Shown one piece after another: positions 19,843 through 28,868 of a stretch of DNA of 64,000 bases. The DNA comes from Rathayibacter rathayi (GTDB lineage Bacteria; Actinomycetota; Actinomycetes; Actinomycetales; Microbacteriaceae). The stretch covers positions 1-64,000 of the forward strand of contig NZ_CP028129.1 in the NCBI RefSeq assembly GCF_004011095.1, written 5' to 3'. Below the pieces are notes generated by a model. The model was given only the letters and a program-made list of their open reading frames with translations, did not search any database and was not told the DNA's origin. Position 1 is the stretch's first letter. Each line of letters starts with the position of its first letter. The position numbers and the translations under genes are program-made.

Positions 19843-21246
19843 ATGAAAGCACACGGAGCGATACTGGCGGCGGCGGAGGCGGTGCTCGGCGAGGTGCGCG
19901 CTCGCGGTGACCGGGCCGCAGCGCTCGCCCGCTCGGCGTCTCCGCTGCTCCTAGCGTCGGCAGAGGAGCTGTACGCCGGGTACCGCGTCGCGCTCGAGCA
20001 CCCGGAGTCGTTCGCCCGAGGGTCGGCGCCGCACGCCTCGAGCGAGCTCGCCGAGCGATCAATCCGTGCCGAGTTCGCGGTCGCCCTCGGGGTGTCCGAG
20101 CGGGTCGCTTGCCGCGAACTCGAGAACGCGGCGCTCCTGGTCGAGCATCTGCCGGCCACCCGCTCCGCCCTGGCCGAGGCGCGGCTGCGCTGGGAGGCGG
20201 GCCAGGCCGTGTGCGCGGTCGCGGCCACCCTGCCGCCGGGCTCCCGGGCGGAGTTCGACGCGCGGGCCGCCGATCTCGCTGCCCGGTCCACGCCGACGCA
20301 ACTGCGGCGCGCTCTGGCGAGACTCCGCGAGGAGCTCCACGAGCAGCCCCTCGCCGAGCGTCACCGACGCGCCCGCGAGGACCGCGCTGTGTGGCTGAGC
20401 CCCGAGGTGGACGGCATGGCGACACTCTGCGCTCTCCTCCCGGCACCGGTCGCGGTGGGGGCGTATGCGCGTCTCGACCGGATCGCACGGATCCTCCGCG
20501 ACGGTGCCGCGGGAAGCGACGGTGCCGCGGGACGTGCTCCGGCCGAGGGACGCGAACGGGACGCCACGAGCGCCCCCGTTCCGGGTCTCGACGGGGGAGA
20601 CGAGCGCACCCTCGCGCAGCTGCGGGCCGACGCACTCGCCGACATCCTGTGCGACGCCGACGTCATCGGCACGATCCCCGACGCGGTCGGCGCCGATCGA
20701 CCCACTCCGACCCTGGTCCCGGGCGTTCGCGCCGAGGTGCGCCTCACCCTGGCCGCGAGCACCGCCTCCGGCCTCGACGACGCCCCCGCCGATCTCGACG
20801 GCTACGGTCCGATCCCCGCAGGCACCGCCCGGAACCTCCTCCCCGCGACCGTCACCCGGGTGATGACCGAGCCGCGCACGGGCGCCGTCCTCTCGGTCGG
20901 TCGCACCCGCCGACTCCCGCACCGCGAGCTGCGGCTCCTCCTCCAGCTCCGCGACGTGACCTGCCGCTTCCCCGGCTGCACCCGCTCCGCCAGCGGCGCC
21001 GAGGCCGACCACGTCGTCGAGTGGCGCAACGGAGGCGGCACCGATCCGGGCAACCTCGCCAGCCTCTGCGTGGCCCACCACCACGTCCGCCACGGCGACC
21101 GCTGGACCTACGTCCTCCACCCCGACGGCACCGCCGACTGGACGACCCCCACCGGACGCCGCATCACGACCCGGCCACCGGCCCGTGAGGCGCGACTGCG
21201 ATCAGGCCCCCGCCCGAGCTTCGACGACCGCCCGCCACCGTTCTGA
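19843..21246 (+). CDS. DUF222 domain / HNH endonuclease protein
   Basis: 467 residues. The N-terminal two thirds are the helical DUF222 region (ALGVSERVACRELENAALLV, RLRWEAGQAVCAVAATLPPG). The C-terminus is an HNH nuclease motif: CRFPGCTRS, ADHVVEWRNGGGTDPGNL, SLCVAHHHVRH. This pairing is very common and multi-copy in Actinobacteria, and the biological role is unsettled. A short AT-containing stretch (TTCAATACAGGT) directly precedes ATG 19843 and there is no clear ribosome site, so a leaderless transcript is possible. Confidence 0.88.
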   Translation: MKAHGAILAAAEAVLGEVRARGDRAAALARSASPLLLASAEELYAGYRVALEHPESFARGSAPHASSELAERSIRAEFAVALGVSERVACRELENAALLVEHLPATRSALAEARLRWEAGQAVCAVAATLPPGSRAEFDARAADLAARSTPTQLRRALARLREELHEQPLAERHRRAREDRAVWLSPEVDGMATLCALLPAPVAVGAYARLDRIARILRDGAAGSDGAAGRAPAEGRERDATSAPVPGLDGGDERTLAQLRADALADILCDADVIGTIPDAVGADRPTPTLVPGVRAEVRLTLAASTASGLDDAPADLDGYGPIPAGTARNLLPATVTRVMTEPRTGAVLSVGRTRRLPHRELRLLLQLRDVTCRFPGCTRSASGAEADHVVEWRNGGGTDPGNLASLCVAHHHVRHGDRWTYVLHPDGTADWTTPTGRRITTRPPAREARLRSGPRPSFDDRPPPF

Positions 21247-21251
21247 TGCGC

Positions 21252-21306
21252 TGCCTGCCGGCCGGCCGGCCGGCCTGCCTGCCTGCCGGCCTGCCTGCCT
21301 GCCTCG
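21252..21306. repeat. Tetranucleotide tract (CCTG/CCGG)n
   Basis: About 55 bp of alternating CCGG and CCTG tetranucleotides between the DUF222 stop and the GMC remnant. Such a tract is prone to slippage. Confidence 0.85.
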
Positions 21307-21308
21307 CC

Positions 21309-21809
21309 CTACGCCGCCAGGAAGCGGTCCGCCGTCCGCAGTGAGAGCGCCATCGTCGCGAGCGCCGGGTTCGCGATGAGCGAGCTCGGGAACACCGAGT
21401 TGTCGCACACCCAGAGGTTCGGCACGTCGAAGCTGCGGCCGTCGGAGTCGACCACCGCCTCCACGTTCGCGCCCGCCGAGAACGTGATGCGCGCCTTCGG
21501 CACTATCAGCTCGCGTCCCCAGAGGCCGGCGCCGCGGGCGAGCGAGGTCGCGTACGTCAGCGGCATCGCGCCCAGGCTCTGGATCAGATAGCCGCCCGCG
21601 AAGTCCGCGTCGACCGGCACGACAGGAGCGACCCCGGCCTCCTCCTCCCAGAACCGCCGAATCGCGGCGGCCACCTCGGCCGGACGCTCGAACGGCAGCA
21701 GGTGGCCCGCCCCCGCGAGGGTGAGCAGCCGGCCGCGGGAGTAGAGCGCGGGAGTAGAGCGCGGGAGTAGAGCGCGGGAGGGAACGGCGGCGCGGGCGAC
21801 CGTCCTCAT
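21309..21809 (-). pseudogene. Composite remnant: hydrolase end joined to GMC oxidoreductase pieces
   Basis: The frame reads, in order: a tandem-repeat region, a typical alpha/beta-hydrolase C-terminus (LAGAGHLLPFERPAEVAAAI), a GMC-like middle piece (GGYLIQSLGAMPLTYATSLA), and the GMC C-terminal signature (SFDVPNLWVCDNSVFPSS, NPALATMALSLRTADRFL). The FAD-binding N-terminus and most of the body are gone. Hydrolase domains fused to GMC oxidoreductases are, I believe, known in actinobacteria, but usually in the opposite order, so this looks like the result of several deletions. Confidence 0.65.
21734..21779. repeat. Tandem repeat, 13 bp x 3.5
   Basis: Units of CGCGGGAGTAGAG lie at the 5' end of the composite remnant. 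The 13-bp period would shift the reading frame with each copy gained or lost. Confidence 0.85.
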
Positions 21810-21890
21810 CCCAGCACATCGCGCCCGCGCGCCTCGGCCCTTGCGTCGGAGGCACTCTCGTGCAGTCGACGCCCCGCCGCAGGACCCCGA

Positions 21891-23342
21891 TCAGGCGATC
21901 GCGCCGACGAACACCCAGACGACGCAGGTCAGGGAGAAGCCCGCCAGGCCCAGGACCGTCGTCAGAACCGTCCAGGTGCGCAGCCCGTCCGCGACGCTCA
22001 AACCCAGGTAACGGGTCACCACCCAGAACCCCGCGTCCGTGACGTGCGAGAGCCCGAGCGAGCCGAAGCCGACCGCGACAGTGATGATCGCGATCTGGAG
22101 CGGCGTGTAGCCGCCGTCCGCCACTCCTGTCGCAAGAAGTCCGCCGGTGGTCACGATGGCGACGGTCGCCGACCCCTGTGCCGCCCTCAGCAGCAGCGAC
22201 ACGACGAAGCCGAGCACGATCAGCGGCACGCCCAGCGTGTCGAGAGTCGTGGCGAGTGCGCCGCCGATCCCGCTGGCCTGCAGGACGGCGCCGAAGACTC
22301 CGCCACCGGCGACGACGAGCAGGATTGATGCGACCGGCGGGAGTGCGCTCTCGAAGATCTCGTTCGTCTGCGTCAGCGACCAGCCGCGCTTGACCGGGAG
22401 GGCGAAGTAGGCGATGCCGACGGCGACGAGCAGGGCGAGGACCGGGGTGCCGATGAAGACGCTGATCCCGTGGGCCGTGCCGCCCTCGGGCAGAAGGAGG
22501 GCGCCGACGGTCCCCGCGAGGATCTGCACGACGGGAATAGCGACGAGCAGGATGATCAGTCCGGCGCGCGGTGATGCCAGCACGGTGCCGTCGCGGCCGA
22601 CCGTGCGGACCGCCTCGGTGACACCGTTGTTCTCAGCGAGCTGGGCGGCGACCGCGGGCGCGAGCTCGTACTCGCGGCGGTTCATCAGTGCGGCGACTGC
22701 GGAGGAGAGCACGCCCAGGACCGCGCAGATCGGCAGGGCGATCAGGGCGATCAGGCCGATGTCAGCGCCGAACACCCCGGCGCCGGCGACGATACCCGGA
22801 TGCGGCGGTACGGCAACGTGCACGGCCAGCATCAGCCCGACCATCGGCAGGCCGAATCTCACCGGGTTGAGGCCGGCGACCTTGCTGAACGCGTAAATGA
22901 TCGGCACAAGGACGATCACGCCGACCTCGAAGAACACGGGGATCGCAACGAGGAAGGCCACGATCGTGAGCGCGACAGCGACCCGCCGGGGCCCGAGCGC
23001 TCGGGTGAAGTGGTCGGCCAGGCTCTGCACGCCTCCCGAGACCTCGATGAGCCTGCCCAGGATCGCCCCGAGCGCGATGATCAGTGCCACCTTGCCCATC
23101 GTGCTGCCGACACCGTTCGCCACCAGAGTGAACACGTCGGCGGGAGGGATCTGCGCCGAGAGGGCGACCAGCACGCTCACCAGCAGGAGCGCCACGAAGG
23201 CGTGGATCTTGAAGCGGATGATCAGGACCAGCAGCAGGGTGATGCCGGCGGCGGCGATCCCGAGCAGGAGCGGAGTGCCGAGCGTGGTCGCCGGGGCGAT
23301 CGGGGTGTCCGCCGCGCTGCGGACGGCGGTGAGGAGGGTCAT
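21891..23342 (-). CDS. GntP-family sugar-acid/H+ symporter
   Basis: 483 residues with about 12-14 hydrophobic segments and GntP motifs (LGAILGRLIEVSGG, VFFEVGVIVLVPI, VHVAVPPHPGIVA, RAAQGSATVAIVTT, LSHVTDAGFW). The family imports gluconate and related acids with protons. Its ATG overlaps the stop of the dehydrogenase gene upstream. With the kinase and dehydrogenase it probably brings in a four-carbon sugar acid such as threonate. Confidence 0.9.
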   Translation of the reverse strand: MTLLTAVRSAADTPIAPATTLGTPLLLGIAAAGITLLLVLIIRFKIHAFVALLLVSVLVALSAQIPPADVFTLVANGVGSTMGKVALIIALGAILGRLIEVSGGVQSLADHFTRALGPRRVAVALTIVAFLVAIPVFFEVGVIVLVPIIYAFSKVAGLNPVRFGLPMVGLMLAVHVAVPPHPGIVAGAGVFGADIGLIALIALPICAVLGVLSSAVAALMNRREYELAPAVAAQLAENNGVTEAVRTVGRDGTVLASPRAGLIILLVAIPVVQILAGTVGALLLPEGGTAHGISVFIGTPVLALLVAVGIAYFALPVKRGWSLTQTNEIFESALPPVASILLVVAGGGVFGAVLQASGIGGALATTLDTLGVPLIVLGFVVSLLLRAAQGSATVAIVTTGGLLATGVADGGYTPLQIAIITVAVGFGSLGLSHVTDAGFWVVTRYLGLSVADGLRTWTVLTTVLGLAGFSLTCVVWVFVGAIA

Positions 23343-24241
23343 CGGGCGCCCTTCGGGGAGACGACGCGGATGATTGCGGAGTCGTCGGCAGCGGCGAGGC
23401 CCTGGGTCGCGCCGAGGAGGAAGAGCTGCTCGGCCGCCGCGGCGACCGGAGTGGCGAGTCCGGCGGCGCGGGCCGCGCTGGTGACGATCCCCAGGTCCTT
23501 CACGAAGATGTCCAGGCGGCTCAGCACCTCCGCGCCGTCGTCGTCGTCGTAGGCCTCGAGCATCCGCGGCCCGCGGTTGGCCAGCATGAAGGAGCCCGCA
23601 GCTCCGGCGGAGAGCGTCTCGAGGATCGCCGCGGGGTCGAGTCCGAGCGACGCGGCGAGGGCCAGCGCCTCGGCTCCGGCCGCGATGTGAACTCCGCAGA
23701 GCAGCTGATTGACCGTCTTGAAGGCCTGCCCATCGCCCGCCCGATCGCCGATCACGCTGAGGGTCGAGGCGAGCAGGTCGAGCACCGGCTGCGCCTTCGC
23801 GCGGGCCTCGGGAGCGGCGCCGACCACGATCAGGAGATCGCCGACTCCGGCCCGGACCGGTCCGCCACTGAGCGGAGAGTCGACGAAGTGCACTCCGAGC
23901 GAGTCGAGCTGCGCGGCCACAGCGACGACGTCCTCGATCCCGACGGTGCTTGTCATCACGACGACAGCCCCGGGCTCGAGGGACTCAGCGATGCCGGCCT
24001 CGCCGAACAGCACGTCGCGCAGCTGCGCGCCGTTGCGCACTGCCAGCAGCACGGCGTCCGTGCCGGCGACCGCCCCGCGGGCTGAGTCGAACGGAGTGAT
24101 TCCGGCCCGAGCGGCGAGGTCGAGGCGGGCCGGGGCGATGTCGAAGCCGTGCACGGTCAGTACGGAGGCCAGGCGGGTCGCCATCGGCAGGCCCATTGCG
24201 CCGAGGCCGAGCACGGCGACGCGGTAGGAGAGGGAGGTCAT
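23339..24241 (-). CDS. ltnD: L-threonate dehydrogenase-like (3-hydroxyisobutyrate dehydrogenase family)
   Basis: 300 residues. The NAD-binding motif is VLGLGAMGLPMATRLA; the substrate signature is VDSPLSGGPVRA; the catalytic Lys lies in AFKTVNQLL. Within the beta-hydroxyacid dehydrogenase family, linkage to a DUF1537 kinase and a GntP permease marks the LtnD group, which oxidises L-threonate to 2-oxo-tetronate. The other enzymes of the published route, an isomerase (OtnI) and an aldolase, are not in the window, so the route is incomplete here. Confidence 0.8.
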   Translation of the reverse strand: MTSLSYRVAVLGLGAMGLPMATRLASVLTVHGFDIAPARLDLAARAGITPFDSARGAVAGTDAVLLAVRNGAQLRDVLFGEAGIAESLEPGAVVVMTSTVGIEDVVAVAAQLDSLGVHFVDSPLSGGPVRAGVGDLLIVVGAAPEARAKAQPVLDLLASTLSVIGDRAGDGQAFKTVNQLLCGVHIAAGAEALALAASLGLDPAAILETLSAGAAGSFMLANRGPRMLEAYDDDDGAEVLSRLDIFVKDLGIVTSAARAAGLATPVAAAAEQLFLLGATQGLAAADDSAIIRVVSPKGAR

Positions 24242-24290
24242 GTCTGTTCCTTCGGAAGGGAGGCGAGGGGATGCGGAGGGAGCGCGTCGG

Positions 24291-25754
24291 TCACGCGGAG
24301 GGGCGGGTGAGGGTGGCGACCACGGCGGCGAGCGAGTCGTCGTCGCCGACATTCCCCGCGAACACGATGTAGGGGACGCCCCGCGCGGGTCCGTCGACCG
24401 GCTCCCAGAGCGAGACGATCCCCGGCAGCATCGGACCGCGTACGAGCGCGCGGCGGATTCCGAGACCGTGCGTCGCGACGTCGCTCGAGGTGATCCCGCC
24501 CTTCGCGATGACGAACCGAGGCCGTCTGCGGGCGAGGATTCGCTCGACCACAGTGACAATGGCGGCCGACACGCGGCGCGAGATGTCCAGACTTTCGTCC
24601 GCGTCCTCTGTTCGGCGCAGGTGGCGGCTGGTGTGCAGGGCCACGTCGCCGCGGCCGAGTGCGTCGACCGCCGCGTCCACGAGGGAGTCGAGCTGCGCGT
24701 CATCGCCGGCCAGGACCTGCTCGACGTCGAGCTCGAGGACCCGCTCCAGCGCGCCGCGACCCGTGAGAACCGCGAGCTGCCGTGAGGTGAGGCCGACGTG
24801 CGAGCCGACCACGACCAGTCCGCCTGTGCTCTCGCCGCCTGTGTCCTCGCCGCCTGTGCTCTCGCCGCCCGTGTCCTCGCCGCCCGTGCCGAAAACATCC
24901 GTGGCGGTGAGTGGCGCGCGCGCCTCCTGGCCGATGCGGGCGCGGACGAACGGCGGCCCGACCCGGTAGAGGAGCCGCTTGCCGGCCGCCTCCGCCGCCT
25001 CCAGGCCGAGGGCGAGGAGGCGCAGATCGTCCTCGAGTACCGCGTCGGCGATCACCGGAGTCGCTTCCTCGAGGGGGAGCAGTGCGGCGATGATCCGGTC
25101 GATTCCGCCGCGCAGCACACCGAGATCCAGACGCACCACCTGATCGGCCGCCCAACGTCCGCGCGTCTTCTCGGCCACCCACTCCGCGAGGTCGGAGCAG
25201 GAGTAGCCGAACGTCGCGTCGCGGGCGAACTCGGTCTCGGCGACGGGCACCAGGCCCTCGGGCGTGCGCATCAGGTGCACGCCGCCGATCGTGATACGTC
25301 CGGCATCGGGGAATGCGGGCACGAGGACCACGCCGTCGACTCCTCGGCCGGTCGCGTCGCGGAGCGTCTCTTCGACGATGTCGGTCTCGAGCGGGTAGTG
25401 GCCCCTGAGCGTTGAGTCGCCACGGCTCACGAACGCGATCGGCGTTCCGAGGTCGGCGGCGACGGCGCTGGCGGTGCCGACGACGGCGCGAGTGCGCTCG
25501 GCGGCGGAGTCCGGATCGAGGCTTCGCGTGTTCGTGAGGACGTAGACCGCGCGGGCGCCCTGCGAGAGAGCCCAGCGCAGGTCGTCCGGCTCCCAGGACG
25601 TCAGGACTGGCAGGTCGGCCACCGACTGCGTCCCGGTCGGATCGTCGTCGAGGACGATCAGGACGCGGTTGGTGCGGGCGACGGCCTCGGCGACGCGGGC
25701 GGCCGGGACGGGGACGGGCGCGGGGTAGGCGCCCAGGGCGATCGACTCGTCCAT
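24291..25754 (-). CDS. otnK: Four-carbon acid sugar kinase (DUF1537 family)
   Basis: 487 residues. The N-terminal domain has LIVLDDDPTGTQSVADL and VSRGDSTLRGHYPLE; the C-terminal domain has FVIAKGGITSSDVATHGLG and PYIVFAGNVGDDDSL, the ATP and substrate motifs of this family. It phosphorylates 3-oxo-tetronate or a related acid. The linker between domains holds an expanded run of GGEDT/GGEST units, coded by a 15-bp tandem repeat. The frame is open to 26012, but ATG 25754 is the natural start (MDESIALG). Confidence 0.87.
   Translation of the reverse strand: MDESIALGAYPAPVPVPAARVAEAVARTNRVLIVLDDDPTGTQSVADLPVLTSWEPDDLRWALSQGARAVYVLTNTRSLDPDSAAERTRAVVGTASAVAADLGTPIAFVSRGDSTLRGHYPLETDIVEETLRDATGRGVDGVVLVPAFPDAGRITIGGVHLMRTPEGLVPVAETEFARDATFGYSCSDLAEWVAEKTRGRWAADQVVRLDLGVLRGGIDRIIAALLPLEEATPVIADAVLEDDLRLLALGLEAAEAAGKRLLYRVGPPFVRARIGQEARAPLTATDVFGTGGEDTGGESTGGEDTGGESTGGLVVVGSHVGLTSRQLAVLTGRGALERVLELDVEQVLAGDDAQLDSLVDAAVDALGRGDVALHTSRHLRRTEDADESLDISRRVSAAIVTVVERILARRRPRFVIAKGGITSSDVATHGLGIRRALVRGPMLPGIVSLWEPVDGPARGVPYIVFAGNVGDDDSLAAVVATLTRPSA
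24820..24889. repeat. In-frame 15-bp tandem repeat in the kinase linker
   Basis: About 4.6 copies of a 15-bp unit alternating GTGTCCTCGCCGCCC and GTGCTCTCGCCGCCT. It encodes five-residue units, so copy-number changes keep the frame. Confidence 0.85.
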
Positions 25755-25766
25755 TACACTCCTTCG

Positions 25767-25778
25767 TGTCAGATGACA
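25767..25778. promoter_or_regulatory. Candidate GntR operator
   Basis: The palindrome TGTCAGATGACA (TGTCA-N2-TGACA) lies 13 bp upstream of the kinase ATG, in the gap between it and the GntR gene. FadR-type regulators bind short palindromes of this kind; the assignment is inference. Confidence 0.5.
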
Positions 25779-25839
25779 GATATCATACAAGCAGTAGTCT
25801 GATCCACGGCGAGCCTGGCCTGCCAGCGATGGCGCGGAG

Positions 25840-26547
25840 TCAGTGCAGCGAGGGCAGGACGTGCGCCCGGAAGTCGTCGGCCGTCTGCCGCATGTGCGCC
25901 GACATGGCCGTGCGCGAAGCCTCCGCGTCGCCCGAGCGCAGGGCAGCGAGCACCCGGGTGTGCTGCTGGATCGCGTGCGCCTGGATCGCGTCGACCGCCG
26001 AGGTCTGCGCACGCTTCTCCCGCATCACCCGGGAGAGCGGAGCGAGCACGACACCGACGAAGACGTTGCCGGTCGCCCGCAGAATCACGTCGTGGAACGC
26101 GATGTCGGCCTCGACGAAGGCGCCGACGTCCGACTCCTCGTGCGCCGTCCGCATCCGCCTCAGCATCCGCTCGAGTTCGGCGAGGTCCTTCGCGGAACAC
26201 CGGGCCGCCGCTAGCGCCGCCGCCCCACTCTCGATCATCTCGCGCACCTCGATCAGCTGGAGTTCGGTCAGGCCCGGGTCGGCACCGAAGGCGGTGACCC
26301 GCAGGATTGGCTCGAGATCGGTCCAGGCGGACGTGGGCGCGACCACTCCGCGCTTGCCCCGGCGAACGTCCAGCACGCCGAGCCCCTGCAGCCGCTTCAG
26401 GGCCTCGCGCATCGTGACGCGGCTGACGTCGTGCTGGGCGGCGAGTGTAGCCTCGCTCGGCAGCTCCGATCCGATCGGTACGACGCCAGCGACGATGTCG
26501 TCGAGTACAGCGTCGGCGACGGTGGTGACGAGGGAGGCTCGGACCAC
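25840..26547 (-). CDS. GntR/FadR-family regulator of the sugar-acid operon
   Basis: 235 residues. The N-terminal winged helix reads SELPSEATLAAQHDVSRVTMREALKRL in overlapping parts, with the wing GVVAPTSAWTDL. The C-terminal helical FCD domain includes the metal-site residues (EADIAFHDVILRATGN, HTRVLAALRSGD). It heads a run of same-strand genes ending in the GntP permease and is most likely their regulator, with a sugar acid as effector. Confidence 0.87.
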   Translation of the reverse strand: MVRASLVTTVADAVLDDIVAGVVPIGSELPSEATLAAQHDVSRVTMREALKRLQGLGVLDVRRGKRGVVAPTSAWTDLEPILRVTAFGADPGLTELQLIEVREMIESGAAALAAARCSAKDLAELERMLRRMRTAHEESDVGAFVEADIAFHDVILRATGNVFVGVVLAPLSRVMREKRAQTSAVDAIQAHAIQQHTRVLAALRSGDAEASRTAMSAHMRQTADDFRAHVLPSLH

Positions 26548-26713
26548 GGCGGCACCTCCCCTTGCGAACGGACCTCCAGTGTACGGAGCGGCCCGGCTCG
26601 CTCCGGCGACGCGAGGACCACCAGGTTGTCCTCGTCGTGCCCCATTCTCCGCTGCCGCCCGTCCCCCGCCGTGGCCTTGGCGTCGCTCCGCGCCGCCTCC
26701 TTACTTTGCCGTC

Positions 26714-27337
26714 TTAGTGCAGGGCCAGCGACCCCGCCAGCACCACCATCACGACCGCTACGGCCGCGTCGAGCACCCGCCACGCGACGCGGCTCCGGAA
26801 CAGCGGACGCAGCGCCCGAGCGCCGAACCCGAGGGCGGTGAACCACAGCACGCTCCCCGCCGCGGCGCCCGCCCCGAACCACCAGCGCTCCTCGCCGTGC
26901 GAATTCGCGACCGAGCCCAGCAGCACGACCGTGTCGAGGTACACATGCGGATTGAGTAGCGTGAGCGCCAGGCCTGTGCCGATCGCCGTGCGGAGCGAGG
27001 TGGACGTGCCGGCCGGGTCGCCGTCGAGCGTCCCCGGGCGCAGAGCGCGGCGGGCGGCGAGCACCGCGTAGACCAGGAGAAAGACGATGCCGCCCCAGCG
27101 GATCACCAGCAGCAGCCACGGCGCCGACTGCAGGACCGCGCCGATCCCCGCGATCCCCAGCACGATCAGAGCGGCGTCGCAGAGCGCGCAGATCGCCACG
27201 ACGGCCGGGACGTGCTCGCGGCGGAGGCCCTGGCGGAGCACAAAGGCGTTCTGCGCGCCGATGGCCACGATGAGCGAGAGACCGAAGCCAAGGCCCGACA
27301 GGACGGCGAGGAGTGGGGCGGTGAGGACTGGAGACAC
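26714..27337 (-). CDS. lysE: LysE/ArgO-type amino-acid exporter
   Basis: 207 residues, about six membrane helices. The family signature is clear: GLSLIVAIGAQNAFVLRQGL near the N-terminus and LLNPHVYLDTVVLLGS in the middle. The family exports lysine or arginine. The usual LysG/ArgP regulator is not adjacent; the LysR protein at 18441 is 8 kb away next to putA. Confidence 0.92.
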   Translation of the reverse strand: MSPVLTAPLLAVLSGLGFGLSLIVAIGAQNAFVLRQGLRREHVPAVVAICALCDAALIVLGIAGIGAVLQSAPWLLLVIRWGGIVFLLVYAVLAARRALRPGTLDGDPAGTSTSLRTAIGTGLALTLLNPHVYLDTVVLLGSVANSHGEERWWFGAGAAAGSVLWFTALGFGARALRPLFRSRVAWRVLDAAVAVVMVVLAGSLALH

Positions 27338-27384
27338 GGTCCGACGCTACGAGTTGCTGTCTCTGCGGACCACGCTCCTTCAGC

Positions 27385-27430
27385 CCGTCAGCAGAACAGT
27401 CCGTCAGCAGAACCGTCCGTCAGCAGAACA
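27385..27430. repeat. Tandem repeat, 16 bp x 3
   Basis: Copies of CGTCAGCAGAACAGTC lie between the lysE start and the 3' end of the deacetylase gene. Confidence 0.85.
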
Positions 27431-27480
27431 GATGCTGACCGATGACCTCGACCTCTCCCGGCTGCGCCCGCGGCCGGCGC

Positions 27481-28275
27481 TCAGGCAGCGAAGACGTCGC
27501 GGAGGGTGACCGTCTCGAGCGAGCGCTCGCGGAGGATGTCGACGAGGCGCGCGTAGACCAGCGTCACCGGGTCGAAGTTCGCATGCCCGATCACGATGTG
27601 CTGCGGCAGGAACCACTGATCAGCGAAGCCGACCAGCTGCTCCGGAGTGATCCGCCCCGAGTCCGAGAGCGAGCCGTACCAGAGCACCGTCGCCCGATAG
27701 CCGATCGCCGCCGCCGCCGCGCGAGTCCGCTCGTCGGTGTAGCCGAATGGCGGCCGGTAGAACGGCGCCGCCTCCACGCCGTAGGTCGAGCGAATGAAGT
27801 CGCCGTTACGGCCCAGCTCCTCCTGCACTCCAGCAGTCGAGAGGCTCGTGAGGTCGGCGTGCGACCAGGTGTGGTTCGCCAGCTGCACCTGCCCGGAGGC
27901 GACCAGCGGACCGAGCGCCGGCGCGTTCACCGTCCACGAGTCGTACTGCCCGTTGAGGAAGAAGGTCAGCCGCGTCCCGGTGTCCTTCGCGAACTGCGCG
28001 TACGCGGCGACCACACCGGAGTCGGCGCCGTCATCGACGGTCCACGCGAGCAGCTTCCCGTCGCCCGGCAGCTCCGAGATCGTGCCCGAGGGCAGCGGCG
28101 CCTTCACCCGCACCGGCACCGGCGCAGGGGTTCCGCTCGGCACCGGGCGCGGGAGGGACGGAGTGACGGGCTGTTGCGCGTCCGCGTCCGCGGGTTCCGT
28201 AGGCGTGCATCCGGTCAGCGCTACCGCCGACGAGGCGATCCCCAGGAGCAGCGCGCGCCGCCTCAACCGCTCCAT
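27481..28275 (-). CDS. Polysaccharide deacetylase lipoprotein
   Basis: 264 residues from ATG 28275. The N-terminus is a lipoprotein signal: RRRALLLG, hydrophobic core IASSAVAL, lipobox LTGC. The NodB-like domain follows a Pro-rich linker: motif 1 TVDDGADS, where the first Asp of the usual TFDDG is kept, motif 2 HTWSH with both metal-binding His, and FYRPPFGY. It probably acts outside the membrane on peptidoglycan or another polysaccharide. Upstream open sequence to 28617 is noncoding and repeat-rich. Confidence 0.85.
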   Translation of the reverse strand: MERLRRRALLLGIASSAVALTGCTPTEPADADAQQPVTPSLPRPVPSGTPAPVPVRVKAPLPSGTISELPGDGKLLAWTVDDGADSGVVAAYAQFAKDTGTRLTFFLNGQYDSWTVNAPALGPLVASGQVQLANHTWSHADLTSLSTAGVQEELGRNGDFIRSTYGVEAAPFYRPPFGYTDERTRAAAAAIGYRATVLWYGSLSDSGRITPEQLVGFADQWFLPQHIVIGHANFDPVTLVYARLVDILRERSLETVTLRDVFAA

Positions 28276-28384
28276 AGGCCTCCCTCGCGAGCCCCGTTCC
28301 CGTTCCCGGAGCATCCCGGCGACCGTAGCCGGGAGGAAGGTCGCCGAGCAAAACGGTGGCGGGATCTCCGGCGCAGCAGGCGCC

Positions 28385-28434
28385 CGGCTGCACAGGTGTC
28401 CGGCTGTCACAGGTGTCCCGCTGCCACAGGTGCC
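28385..28434. repeat. Tandem repeat, 16-17 bp x 3
   Basis: Units like CGGCTGTCACAGGTGTC lie between the divergent deacetylase and rpmB genes, just upstream of the rpmB promoter. Confidence 0.8.
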
Positions 28435-28440
28435 CGAGTG

Positions 28441-28470
28441 TTGCGGCAGAGAACCGGGCCCGCGTATACT
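28441..28470 (+). promoter_or_regulatory. Candidate rpmB operon promoter
   Basis: TTGCGG (28441-28446), an 18-bp spacer and TATACT (28465-28470) form the best sigma-70-like promoter in the window. It implies a leader of about 155 nt before rpmB. I see no Zur-type palindrome near it. Confidence 0.55.
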
Positions 28471-28631
28471 CGCGAAGTTGCGTGCATCTGCATGCGCTTG
28501 CGTGCTGCCCGCCGGGCGGGGGCTCCGGCTCCCACCGAACGGCCGGGCAGTGCGCCGACAAGTGACCTTGGGTGGGTCGGGCGGGGCCTCGGGCCGCGCG
28601 TGATCCACGGTAACCACACATGGAGGAAACT

Positions 28632-28868
28632 ATGGCAGCAGTCTGCCAGGTGACCGGAGCCGTCCCCGGCTTCGGGCACGCCATCTCGCACTCGCACCGG
28701 CGCACCAAGCGCCGCTTCGACCCGAACGTACAGAAGAAGACGTACTACGTGCCGTCGCTTCGCCGTAACGTCACCCTGACCCTCTCGGCCAAGGGCATCA
28801 AGGTCATCGACGTCCGCGGCATCGAGTCCGTCGTCAAGGACATTCTCGCTCGTGGGGTGAAGATCTAA
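28632..28868 (+). CDS. rpmB: 50S ribosomal protein L28
   Basis: 78 residues from ATG 28632, preceded by GGAGGA (28622-28627). The family pattern [21 protein letters not shown] is followed by KRRFDPNVQ. The zinc-binding CxxC pairs of the classical form are missing; only one Cys remains. The stop TAA shares its last A with the rpmG start. First gene of rpmB-rpmG-rpsN. Confidence 0.97.
   Translation: MAAVCQVTGAVPGFGHAISHSHRRTKRRFDPNVQKKTYYVPSLRRNVTLTLSAKGIKVIDVRGIESVVKDILARGVKI

Noticed and set aside
19820-19850. Possible tRNA-like TTC-loop (GGTTCAATACA)
   Set aside because: No acceptor or anticodon stems can be folded around it; it is the upstream region of the DUF222 gene.
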